DNA of 64,000 bases from Moniliophthora roreri (Eukaryota > Basidiomycota > Agaricomycetes > Agaricales > Marasmiaceae): positions 62,001-126,000 of the forward strand of contig LATX02000220.1 of the NCBI GenBank assembly GCA_001466705.2, in the 5' to 3' direction. Below are positions 32,690 through 44,235 of this stretch, one piece after another. Each line of letters starts with the position of its first letter. Positions within the stretch are counted from its first letter, which is position 1. The notes under the pieces were generated by a model. The model saw nothing but the letters and a program-made list of their open reading frames with translations. It searched no databases and was not told the origin of the DNA. The position numbers and the translations under genes are program-made.

Positions 32690-35196
32690 ATGAGCAAACC
32701 TCGAGTCCTGTACTGGTTTCGAACCGACCTTCGGTTGCATTCATCTCCTGCGCTGCATGCAGCCCTGAGCCTGCAGCCGGAAGTACTATATCCTGTACGT
32801 GTTTTCATCAGCTATGCCGTTCATTTAATCATTGACTATTCAGATATGGACGTGGGATCCAGAATACGTCTACGCTCACAGAGTAGGAGTAAACCGGTGA
32901 GTCTGTAGTCTTCTGCAAACCGTCGTACGAGTACTGAAGGGAATTAGGTTTAATTTTCTTCTGGAGAGTATCCATGATCTTTCGAGGTCACTCACTGTCT
33001 GTAACTCGAAGTCGAAGTTACACGTAGTCAGGGGTAAACCCCAAGCAATCATACCTGCTCTAATCAAAGAGTGGCGTATCAGCCACCTTGTTTACGAAAA
33101 GGATACCGCTGGGTATGCTTGTATCCGGGACGCTGAAATCAAACGTATCGTCTCCGAAGCTGGCGTTGAAGTAGTTGATGTTCTCGGGCATACTCTTTAC
33201 GATCCAGAACAAGTCGTCAAATCCAACGGGGGTAAAGCGACCCTCTCGTTATCGTCCTGGCATTCGGTCCGTGATCGACGTTACCAGGAGATTTGAGGAC
33301 TAAGATGCTTTCATTTAGGCAGTGAAGAAATTGCAAGAACCGCCTCGACCGCTCCCGGCGCCCAAAAGTCTCCCACCGCCAGGAGATACAACTATATCAG
33401 ACTTGAATGTATCCGATCACTCCAAAAGGGCAAGCGGTGATGTCGATATCAATGAAGAAACAAGACTCAGTCAAGTAACTTGTTATGGTACGTCCTGGCC
33501 CACGATACTCCATCACGAGTCCAATGGAAGCCCCAGACTCAATCGCAGGGCCATCACATAATTTTGAGATACCGACTTTGGAAGAACTCGGTCTCCCCGA
33601 AGCTACAACTTCCATAAGAGGTGGTGAGAAGGAAGCATTGCGGCGATTGGAGGAGTTTTGCAAGAACAAAGAACAAGTAGCTCTATTCGCCAAACCGAAG
33701 ACTAGTCCCGCCGAGTTTGATCCACCAGCGACGACCTTGCTTTCGCCGTACCTCAAGTTTGGTTGTTTGGGTGTCCACGAATTCCTGTGGCGTGTGCGAG
33801 ATACTATTTCGGAATGGAAGAAGTCATCGAAAAATGCCTCCAAAGCTTCCAAAGGTGTGCTTCTCTCTTGGGTCTTTTGTCTCTGACCAACAGCCCCCGC
33901 AGAACCCGAAAACCTAGAAGGACAGCTCGCCTTTCGAGAGATGTACTATGCCGCAGAGTTTGCACAAGGGACTGAGTTTGGACAAATTCGGGGAAACTCC
34001 ATTTGTCGGTGAGACGAGCAGACGTTTCCATCTTCTCCGTCGCTGAGGCTCCCATGCGGTTAGTTACATCGATTGGCACTTGCAGGTGTGTACAAGGTGG
34101 TTTTCAAGAAATGGTGGCGCTTATAATCACTGGGTTTCTAGAACCAATATGACGGAGATGGTAAAATCATTGTTCCTAGACCGCGCGGGGAATCTGAAGC
34201 TGAGGACAGGTTCCTCGCATGGGTAAGGTCCACCTTCATATAAAGAAGAATGTATCTCATGCCTTTCATAACAGAAGGAGGGCCGGACTGGTTTTCCGTG
34301 GATTGACGCGATAATGCGACAACTTCGGCAGGAAGGTTGGATCCATCACCTTGCTAGACATTCAGTCGCGGTAAGACAGGCTTCTCTCGTCACTTTCATT
34401 GACCAAACAGTTCATTTCATAGTGTTTCCTGACTCGCGGACAATGCTACATCTCTTGGGAGCGGGGCGCTGAGGTATTCGATGGTAAGCGAGTGGATGGC
34501 TATGTGATTCTCCATGACGTCCTCAACTCATGTTCCCAGAGTATCTCATTGATTGGGATCCATGCTCTAATCCTGGAAATTGGATGTGTGAGTCATTCCG
34601 CGTGCGTCGATGATAATTTCAGAATCACCGACATTACAGCCTTTTAGGGTTATCTGCTTCTGCCTTCTACAGCATGTACTGTGAGTGTGAATTTTGGCAT
34701 GAGCCCCCATTTCTTAAAAAAGACTTTAGATCGCATTTACAGTCCAACGGCTTTTCCCGCCAAATGGGACAAGTCCGGCGCTCTTGTTCGAAAGTTTTGC
34801 CCTGAGCTTTCCAAATATCCTGATCAGGCAAGTCACTCTGTACTGCTGTCTGATGCAGGCCACGGTTAAGATGAACGGTTCCAGCACATTTATGCTCCTC
34901 ACCTGGCTCCGAGAGCTGTCCAAGAGAAGGCGGGATGCATCATCGGTGAAAGTTACCCTTTTCCGATGTTGAATGACGAGGTGGAGAAGAAGAGATGCAT
35001 GGCACGAATGAAAGCGTGCTATAAGGCCGGTTATCACGGAGCCGATGAAGAGGTTCTTGACGGCAGCGTAGATGGTAAATTGAGGGAAGAGTATCAAGAA
35101 AGCCTCGCAAAACTTGAGGGTTTGTCGTCAGGAAAGAGAAAGGCAACTGGTGATTCTCGAGGGTCTAAGGGCTCCAAAAAACGTAGGAAATCATGA
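32690..35196 (+). CDS. Animal-type cryptochrome/(6-4) photolyase
   Basis: Flavoprotein of the photolyase/cryptochrome family; repairs (6-4) photoproducts or acts as a light receptor. The N-terminal alpha/beta domain starts [16 protein letters not shown] and continues WTWDPEYVY and [16 protein letters not shown] linker rich in Asp/Ser leads to [11 protein letters not shown] and [13 protein letters not shown]. The FAD domain has [70 protein letters not shown] and [22 protein letters not shown]. The two His of HHLARH match those used for (6-4) repair. The C-terminus is Lys/Ser-rich (KRRKS). About a dozen introns are implied. The start at 32690 ([10 protein letters not shown]) fits the family; an in-frame Met at 32672 adds six residues. 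Confidence 0.9.
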
Positions 35197-35407
35197 ATAG
35201 TCAGAATTGTACAAGTATCAATCCAGTTGCAGTAGGTTTGAAGTGGTTGGATGATGGTCATCCGCGTTCCAAGTTAGAAATTGGGGTACCAGCTATCACG
35301 TGCCGTCTAGTGAACGTGAACGTCACCCTAAGTTTGGTCTGACGCAGCTCTGACCTTGAGCTATAGTAGGCCTTTCACTTCTCACTTCGTGACCACGACG
35401 CGGTAAT

Positions 35408-37376
35408 ATGCCTCTGGAACCCAATAACGAGTCCAAGGCAAGGGGTGCCAATAGGTCAACTAAAGTCGCAGGTATATCGTAGACGCAGATGTCTGTTCCT
35501 TTGTAATAACGCTAATTCCGGTAATTATCCCAGGCAAACTCAAAGTCCTTCCCGAGCAACCAGAACCACCGGTTTTGGATGTCAAGAGCAGAGGAAAACG
35601 AATTCACGTATCAGATACTCAAGACGAAACTGCAACTGCTACCACTGGAGATAGCGACGACGGCGATATTGACGAGGACTCAGATGAGGGGGAAACTGTC
35701 GAGGTGCGGATGATACTCGTCTAGTGAAGCTTAGATTGAATTCCATTAGGTTTACAACCAAATATCTCTCATTCCTGAAGGAACAGCGCGTCGTGACGCT
35801 ATCAGGTTGACCAAAAAGAAAGCCAAATCGTTACCTAGAGTCACCGCGTATGCTACTGCCAGGTGGGCCACATGATATCGATCCCATTCGACGCTAAATA
35901 TGCATCCCAGCTCTTTTCGTATGGACGATGTCATGAAGTTCCTGAATGCCCGAAGAACGGCTTATGGAACCAACGTTCGCCTCATTGACGATGTTCTGTA
36001 CTCTCCCTATAGTTATCAAGGTCCTTCCAACGATGATGCTCCCAACTCCAGTACTCAGTCAAGGATCCCACATGAAGGAGATCTTCTTGGTGTACCCGAG
36101 TTACAACTCGGTGTTGGGGATGAGATGAGGACGGTCAAGAGGAAGAGCAAGTTTGAAGCATCAAGTAATGAAGCTGAAATTTTCCTATTCGAGTATGGTA
36201 CTGTCGTTATCTGGGGGATGTCAGAAGCTCAGGAGAGGCGGTTTCTCTCTTCGTTGTGAGTTCGTCGTCCTGTTGTAAAATTCTAAACTCTAAAGGCTGG
36301 CCAGAAAGCGATTCGAGGTGGAAAAGCTCGGTAGGTTATCATCTACTCCCCGTAATAAAACAGGGCTTACCATTACACGGGTAGCTCCAGAGGACGTCGA
36401 AATGGAAGACCTGAATTATTACTACGCCAACTACAGCAGGTGATTCGAAGCGATTATGACGAACGCCCAGTCCTTATGCATTCTGCATCCAGAATTTACA
36501 ACGACGTCATCACTTTGCGAAAGGGCTCGAATTACATGTGCGTTGTCACATCTCCGCTCCTTCTTTCTACTAAAACATCGCAGGACAAAACTTTCCCTGT
36601 CACACGCACTCTCGCAATCAGTCAAGATATCTCTAGTACGTTTTGCACCCACGCTTTACCCCGACTGCGTCTAACGCCGACATCAGTTTGAGAAGCTAAT
36701 ATCGAATACGGTAGAGGAGACCAAGGACATTCCCGAGATCATCAGCGAGACTGGTAAAATTGGAATGCCTCACAAAGGTGCAGTAGAAACCGTCTCCTGC
36801 ATTATGATGTCATCTCAACTAGATAACGAAAAGAAATCATGCAGCAGATTGGCCAACTATTCCTGCTCAGAACGAATATCAACTCCGTTGGTTCCGTTTT
36901 GGATTCACCGGTCTGTGAAAGCCCATTTATACTATAGCACGTTCATGGGGACTCATCGGTTTTCCTTGCAGGAAGTGTTTTGGGTACGCCACAAAACCAA
37001 TCTCCTATCTCCCGACTAAACAACACGAATCAACACAGAGTTATCCTGATCAACAGCCACTGTATGATGCCGCAAGAAGTTACCTCGAAATTCCTCAACG
37101 AATCAATCTCTTGAATACTCGTGTCGAAGTAGTTGCCGCTTTCCCTGAGCCACTGAACACGGCTGATCACTTCCCGTCAGGTTCTTCAAGATATGCTCCA
37201 GCTTTTGAAGGAATCCGTGTCAAGTAAACATGCGGAGCGTTTAGAACAGATCGTAATTGCATTGATTGGTATTGAGATAGGTATGTGGGCACACCCCCTA
37301 TAACAACACATATCAGAATTCTAAACCACCTTCAGTGCTAGGGATTGTCACTATACTCGTCGATCTCTTGGCCTAG
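35408..37376 (+). CDS. RMD1/SIF2-like protein (DUF155, RMND1 family)
   Basis: Conserved eukaryotic membrane protein of the RMD1 group. Mitochondrial members support organelle translation; others sit on different membranes in fungi. An acidic N-terminus precedes ARRDAIRLTKKKAKSLPRVTAYATA. The core follows: EAEIFLFEYGTVVIWGMSEAQE, EDVEMEDLNYYYANY, IRSDYDERPVLMHSASRIYNDVI, SHALSQSVKIS, FEKLI, EETKDIPEIISETGKI, QIGQLFLLRTNINSVGSVLDSP, YLEIPQRINLLNTRVEV, and HAERLEQIVIALIGIEI. A hydrophobic C-terminal anchor (LGIVTILVDLLA) ends at 37376. Introns of usual fungal size split it into several exons. Family assignment rests on the order of these conserved blocks; cellular location is not determined by what I can see. 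Confidence 0.85.
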
Positions 37377-37569
37377 ATCCCGCCACGCTCGCCGACCGCG
37401 GCGTTTTCATAAGTTGTTGCCAGATACGTTTTATCCTTCTGATACGGACATCTGACGGTAACGACATTCGTAATGATTCCAATATATCCATTGCATTACA
37501 GTACAGGCACATATACACATCTACAGGTACAACTCCGGATTAATAAATTATCATTCAGACACAAGGACA

Positions 37570-40500
37570 TTACTCGTGTTTCCTTGTGGTCGACCGCACT
37601 CCGTCAGACCGGTCGAGCTGGGATTTCTCTCGGGCTTTCGAAGTACCCGAGCGACTGGACGATTTAGTCTGGCGGAAACACAAGAATTCAATACCCGTTG
37701 CACGTCTGGTATCTGCCAGAGTCTTCTTGACACCATCAAGGTGACTCTGTAGGTTCTCGTCTCCGGGGCGGCGTGCGTACGCCTGAGAGATTTTGGAGTA
37801 GAGATCAGAAAGTGTTTTTGCGGCTGATGGACTGACATATTTCCCGAGCGTTTGGTGCATAAATTCAATTTCAAGGGTTGCCTAAACACACCGAAAGGGG
37901 TCAAAGCGAGCCCTCATAACGGTACGGGTCCAACTTACGCGGAGCATCCCACCCATACCGAATCGTTTGACTTGCCTGAAACAACGCAGGGCTTCGTCAG
38001 CTAATTCCTCGGCTAAGTATTTTAGGGTCCTTTCAAGGAGCCCTTCTGCTGCACCGCTAACTTGCGCGTGGACACCAACAAGGTACATCAAGGTCTCGTA
38101 CATGTACGGTCTGATGTCTGCCATAATGTGAATGTCTGAACAAAGATAAGAGGGTCAGGAGGGGTATGCTTACCTCTTGGCTGGGGGGTCTCGTACCAAT
38201 CCATTTCCTCGTCTAGAATTCCACTACGAAGCAGACTTGTAGCAACCGAGGCTCGCGGCTTCGCATATCCTTCAAACAGAGTTTTATCGAGCTCTTGCAC
38301 AACAGTCATTAGAGTCTGTAATTGATCAGGGTTGTTAGATCGGGGATTGGACCGAAATGTAATGCACCTGTCTGTCATCTGCTATCGCAACACCAAAAGC
38401 GCTTTCTAGTTGAGTAATCATACTAGGGAAAGCAGACGTTGACAAATGACCGAAATTCGAGAGAACCAATAATAATCGGTTATCCTATCACGGTGTCTTT
38501 CATTAGAAATAGGAGAGGCATGACCCATGATGAACTCAACTGCGTTAGAAAGGTCCAAAAGTTCTACTGGATTCGTCGTGTTTGTGGTGGCTGCGGCAGC
38601 GACAGGTCGGGACCCCGTAGCAATCGGAGATTCTTCCGAAGCTAAATGCACGAGGCCATCCAGAAAGGCGTATAATGCGTCCAAGAAGGCTTTCGTGATT
38701 TTGCTAACGAAAGCGGACGGAATCGGATTTTGCTTAAGGGGCTTCGTGAGGGAAGAAGACGAAAGGTCGACGCCACCGGCGAGCTTAAAGGCAGCAGTCG
38801 TGACATGTCTTTGGAAGAGCTCCATTTGAGTGAGATAATGCGTAGCGGACGGGTCGGCCGGACTGGCAACCCATGCTTCGAGGTGGTAAAATATGTTGGC
38901 ATCTGGCAATCACCGGTCCAGCAGGCCTATCAGGACAGGAAATGAAGGGCTTACCTCGCAGCCATGCTGTGACAAGAATGTCCTCAAAACGCCACTTGGC
39001 ACTTTCCAAAAGACCCCTAAGGCTCGAGGAAACTTCGTTCGATATTTCCATCGAGTTTAGTTCATTCACGCATTCCTGAATCTCTCCTAGTATTTTCATG
39101 AGATAGTGGGCGGTGGTGAAAGACGTCGTGTTGACAGGTACTAGGGAAATAGAGCCAGCGGAGGGATTAGGAGAAGCCATGACAGCCATATCAGAGAGCG
39201 TGAAGAATTCCGAAATGAGGGTCACATAGAGCTTCACAATGTCGAGGGCCATGATTTTGCACTGTGTAGGGCTTCGTCGCACCCCCGAGGACGTTTGGAA
39301 CTACTCAGACTTTGAGCGTCGTTAAAAGTTTGTGACGGCAAGAGCTTACCTTTTTGAATTTCCCCTCGATAAAGCTAGAGGATATCTTCCAGAAACTGGG
39401 CAGCGATGAAACCATGCTCTCTGACACGTTCTTTACCAGCTCCAGAATAGCCTGCCATACCGGTTCACCAGGTGATTTGGCTGGAAGTATTGTCAAGCTC
39501 AACATCACTGGTGAAGTAAAATAGCTTACCGACAACGGTATCGGGTCGTTTGGCCTCTAACGCAGCGATGGAAAGCTGCAATTGACTAGCTAACATCAGA
39601 GTCAGAGAATCGGGACCCGTGATTTCTAGTGCTGCCTTTTCTCGAGCGACTATGTAAGGTTATATTGTCAGCACAATCTGTAAATCAGCGACTACGATGG
39701 CCTACCATTCACAGCAACAACAGATGATCTATAGGCTTTATTCATCTGATCTAAAATATGCTTGTGCTGACTGTCAAAGTACGTCCACACCGGATCATCG
39801 CTGGACGATAGCTCTAAAAGAAGTCTGACAAACATCCATTAATGAGGTTGTAATGAGCCGAGCGAAGTGGTGCTTACTCGAGTGTCTTTTCCTGCTCTTC
39901 GATGCTCCTACTGTGATCTTGTAATTGTGACATGAGAACGGCTCTCATTTCTCCCATCGCTTTCTCAACGCTTGCCCAAACTTTTTCCAATATTCGTTTC
40001 TGTTGCTGTTCGGCAGATGCAGATGCCCGCCCATCTTTCGGAATGCTAATAGGTAGAAGCTGTCCTGGTCTTGACTCCAAGAGAAATTTACCCTTTTTAT
40101 AATCTCTCATGGCGAGGTCGTATCGGCCCTAATACTCATCAATACGCAGTGCAACTAGCAAACATTCTGTGAACGTACAGCTTCGATAGATTCAATGATA
40201 AACCCAGGCAAGTTAAAAAAGAACTTTGAACGCTCAAAAACCCCCATTGTCGTCCGTAACTTGTGCGCCTTGGAAGCATTTTCGAGCACCGGTAGGAACA
40301 CCTGATTTGCCTTTACAGCAGCCTCTGCCAGATTCATTCGCTCAGCAAATCATTAAGCTGAAAGATTGTTGTACGTTAACGTACGTTTGAGTTCGTCACG
40401 TAGAGGCTTCGATGCGTATTCCGTAGATGGTTCGAGTAGACCCTCCTTCATTTCCACGTATAATGCTGGTCGGAGAAGGAAAGGTAAATAAGGAAGCGTT

Positions 40501-41088
40501 ATACGTGAAGTGTTGATGAATACGCACCGTCAGTAGAGGCCTTGACAGCAACGAAACGATCGAAGTTTTCCTCCACTAAAATCCTGATAGCTTCAGACCG
40601 AGCGTCAATCGAGGCTTGAAGATTTGCGATGCCTGCCGCAAGATCCTGATACGTTGCGTTTGGGTGAACAACAGACAAGAATGCCTTTGGATCGAATGAT
40701 TTGGAGGTAATAAGAACGGAAGCCTCTGTGAATACGTATTGAGAGTAGCCCAAAAACCGAGATCGCGAGTCTCTACAAACTTGATTCCATATCCATGTCT
40801 TGCACACTAGCAAGTATCCAATGAGAGGGTGCTCTTCGCATAGGAATGGTACTCACTTGACATTTGAACCGATACCCAGGGGATCTCCCTCTCTTTCTCC
40901 ACCTGTATTCGTCAATGCTCCAGCCAAGGAGTCTTCCAAATCATGGTCAACCTCTTCCCATTTCCTAGAAAAAGTTTAACCTTGACCCAGTACCATTTGT
41001 CGAGAGTTCCATACTCAGGATTTAATGAGGAGAGTTTGTATGACCGCAAGAGCGTTGCTTCGTCGACATTGAAGTTGAGTTTGGGCAT
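37570..41088 (-). CDS. Exocyst complex subunit SEC5 (EXOC2)
   Basis: Component of the exocyst, which tethers secretory vesicles to the plasma membrane at growing hyphal tips. N-terminus [25 protein letters not shown], then [37 protein letters not shown] followed by [20 protein letters not shown], the Sec5 N-terminal signature. Long helical segments continue ([55 protein letters not shown]), typical of the exocyst rod. The last exons read [20 protein letters not shown] and [21 protein letters not shown] and stop at 37570. The gene has many short introns and codes roughly 900 residues. A start 60 bases upstream (41148) is possible. Confidence 0.88.
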
Positions 41089-41333
41089 GCAGGTTGAGGA
41101 TGTTGGGAAGAAAAGACCAGCGTCAATCGAAAAAGCGCCCGTTGTCAACAGCAGTGGTTATGGTTACAACCGCACTCAATCCGACTGTAATCGTGGCAGT
41201 TTTAAAACCGGGACATGGTACTCTCAAGGAAGGCTATTATTATTAAAGGCTTGACTATATAATAGTAAGAACAACCAGGAAGTCCACCGTAGTCAAGGGT
41301 CATCTGCGTCTACTCTAAGTATAAGTTGAAGCC

Positions 41334-42816
41334 TCAGACGGGCAGGTATGTATTGAAAACAATATCCCAAACTTTGCCTGCAAAACGAGGTTGAATGATT
41401 GATAAATCGAGTAATAATGACAACTCACTCGTAACACCAAATCCGAGTTCATAATTCTTGTAGTGGTGGCCAAGGTGGTATTTCTTCATCTCCTTCAGAT
41501 AAGCGGGCAGTTGAGTGTGATGAAGGCTGAGGAGAAAGATATCATATTGAACATGAAGAATGGCGACGGAATAGGAACAACGTACGCATAGTGCATGCAA
41601 TCATAGAGCACGTCTGTAAGTGAAGTTAGCTTGTGCTGAGAGCGAAGATAACTGAATCCAGACGCACAGAACAGAAAGGCCCCTGAAATGATCCCGTTTG
41701 CAACTGCCACAGGGAAGAGGATGTACGCAAGTCGGGTAAATGGCCATTCTAGAACTGTGAAGAGGAGTGGAGGCATGACTAGACGCAGTCTGTTATTGTG
41801 CATTCATAAGTAGGGTCTTTCACTCGAGATTAGCCTTCAACTTGCCTGTCCATGGGGAGGTAGTGGTGCACACCGTGCATTAAGAAATGAAGGGTAAGCC
41901 AAGCTGGCTTATCCGGTAGGTAGTAATCCACATGGAAGAGGAATCGATGGAGAAGGTACTCGAGGAGCGTCCAGATAATGGTGCCTACGAAGAAACAGAT
42001 GGCTGTCTTTCCGTACGCATCTGGGGGTACCTCTGATAACCTAGACATAGGTAGAGCCGGACTCACAAGGAATGGTGGCAGAGGCATTGTAAACTGGAAG
42101 ACGGAACGGAGGAAGAGGTATCCGGCTATTGGTAGCCAGACGATTGGTACGACATACCAATTCGTCCGGGTGAAAACCTTACAAGGATTCAGTATGTTAT
42201 GCAAAAGGTGAAACTAGGTTTAAGACTCACCTCTAGATAATCTGGTCCAAACATACGAGCAGATTCCGGTACATGGCGAGGTTGATGTATTTGACGGAGA
42301 TAGTACTGCTTGCTGTAAGAAATAGTTGGCGTAGTGGTCCACAGAAAGAATAACGCGTCAAACCTGAAGTTGGCCTCCCAGACTTGACGCAGCATTGGCT
42401 TGCGCAAGTCGATGAATTGATGTTTGGCGTAATCCTTGTCAACCTCGGTGTCATCTGGATGAAAATCGTCCGTAGCGACCCAATCTGCTCGTAGCCAATC
42501 AGTACCGCCTCATTGCACAAAAATCTGGGCACATACTTTCGTCAACAATATTTTCATTGCTCCCCAGTCTGCCAATGCAAAACTCCTCCATCATGTCATA
42601 TGCCGCATCAGAATGCTCATGTTCCGTCTTGTCCTGCATGACATCTCCGATATCCCCTCCTGCAAATTTTAGAACAATGTCGTCTCCTCCAGGATGGTCA
42701 GGTAGGAGAGCCGTGATGTCGTAGACCCTGCCATTGCGGGATACCCAGCAACTTGACGAGGACTTGTGAGTGGAAAGATCCTCTGCGTCAAAAATCCGGA
42801 AGCTGCGTTTTGACAT
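41334..42816 (-). CDS. Sphingolipid/fatty acid 2-hydroxylase SCS7 type
   Basis: ER enzyme that 2-hydroxylates the very-long-chain fatty acid of ceramides. The first exon is a cytochrome b5 domain starting MSKRSFRIFDAEDLSTH, with the haem-binding HPGG motif in LLPDHPGGDD and a second His region (TEHEHSDAA). A linker contains KQYYLRQIHQPRHVPESARMFG. The hydroxylase part has membrane spans (WYVVPIVWLPIAGYLFLRSV; TAICFFVGTIIWTLLEYLL) and the His clusters HRFLFH, HGVHHYLPMD, HHTQLP and HLGHHYKN that bind the di-iron centre. It ends WDIVFNTYLPV at 41334. Length and order match yeast Scs7. The start at 42816 is chosen because it opens the b5 domain; an earlier Met at 42879 is unlikely. Confidence 0.92.
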
Positions 42817-42999
42817 TATGGTGGGCTGGAAACAGCGAGACGTGGGCCCTTTTTGAGGGGGTGATGGAGCTGGAAACACGGAGGAATGGGGTGAGCACTA
42901 CGAGATTTATTTTACTAATCCGGTAATCTTATCCAGCCTGGCCGATTATCTCCGCGTCTGGCGCCTGTCCCCGGCCGTTCTCGGTCTGTCCAGAGACAT

Positions 43000-43036
43000 C
43001 CTGGTCATTCTGGTCATTCTGGTCATTCTGGTCAAC
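43000..43036. repeat. 9-bp minisatellite (CTGGTCATT, about four units)
   Basis: The unit CTGGTCATT is repeated head to tail about four times between the divergent SCS7 and MYND genes. It lies in the shared promoter interval (42817-43245), which otherwise shows no gene. Confidence 0.8.
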
Positions 43037-43245
43037 CTATGCGATCGACAACCGTTCTCCGAGTTTCTCTTTGCTTCTGCTTGTTACACTCGAAATGGTC
43101 TCCGATGTTGAAAGTATCAACATTAAAGGCACAACTGCAGCTTCTTTTACGGTGCCACTTGTTTCTATCGCAGAGATTCGACTTTCTCGTTGACCTTCAA
43201 GATGTCTAGCTGGATCCAAGTCAACTCAAAGAGGGATCTGTAGTC

Positions 43246-44128
43246 ATGTTGAACGACCGATCAAATGGGCCCGTAGTTACGACTGTTGATGAACTGAAGA
43301 AAGCGATCCCGGATCGAGGCTCTCTGCTTCGACCTTGTGGACACTGCAGAAAAAGTCCAGGCAATGGAAAGATGTTCGCTCGTTGCGGCAAGTGCAAGAT
43401 GACCTACTATTGCAGGTGACTTTCTGCCTTATCATCCTCGCACTGGCTAGACTGAGGTCCCTTCTATAGTCGCGATTGCCAGACGTGAGCACATCTTCCC
43501 AACAACGCAACCTGTATCCTTGACTAAATTGCAATCTAGAGCGAACTGGCCGGAACACGAAACCATATGCAAGCAGCGACAGCAGACCGCGGCTGAATTA
43601 GAAAAGAAGAGAGCCGAGGCCCTTGCGGAGGGAAAGAATCTCTATGATCCTATCATTATCCAGACCTGGTACAGAGAAAACAGTGACACCATTGAACACA
43701 CAGTACGTTTGCTTGTCAAATCGTATGTCGCTGAACTGACGGCTCTATATCTCAAGGCTTTTCATGTACTCGAGCTTTGGAAAGGGTAAGCATCTTCTAA
43801 ACAGCCAACTCATTTCGTTCTGATTAGCGTCGAATTGGATGAAACCACTCCTGACAACCCCAAACCCGTCAGATACAAAGATGCAGGAGCCGTACTCTAT
43901 GAAAAGCTCGAGCAGCTCGGTGTTTCCAGCCCCAGTCTCTTGAAAAAGGTCATTGCCGAAGGCCACATGACACTACTCTTCGTCGATGTCAAACATAACA
44001 TCAGGCTCATGGAATTCCATGAGCCTCCCCCGTCCGAGCCGTACGTTAAAGGAGAAAAGGAACCGGACGAGATGTGGCAAGTTCATACGGTTTTCAAACT
44101 TAACAGCCACTTGCCTTCAATGGACTGA
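43246..44128 (+). CDS. MYND-type zinc finger protein
   Basis: Small protein of 243 residues. My exons 43246-43415, 43470-43484, 43540-43785 and 43828-44128 sum to whole codons. The MYND finger is CGHCRKSPGNGKMFARCGKCKMTYYC joined through a 15-nt exon to SRDCQ and then NWPEHETIC, giving all eight zinc ligands. The remainder is helical: an RAEALAEGK stretch, then TVRLLVKSYVAELTALYLKAFHVLELWKG and a C-terminal region around LLKKVIAEGHMTLLFVDVKH. MYND fingers usually bind Pro-rich partners. Large families of such genes are common in agaricomycetes and no specific role can be named. A second, broken MYND gene lies at 56.8 kb. Confidence 0.85.
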
Positions 44129-44235
44129 GTGCAGGCGGTCTTCTTTCTGCATGTACTTAGGACATTTCTTGTAGATCGGTACGGAAGCAGTGCAATGATC
44201 AGGTAGATGATCACCATCCCTGGTAGTCACAGGTG

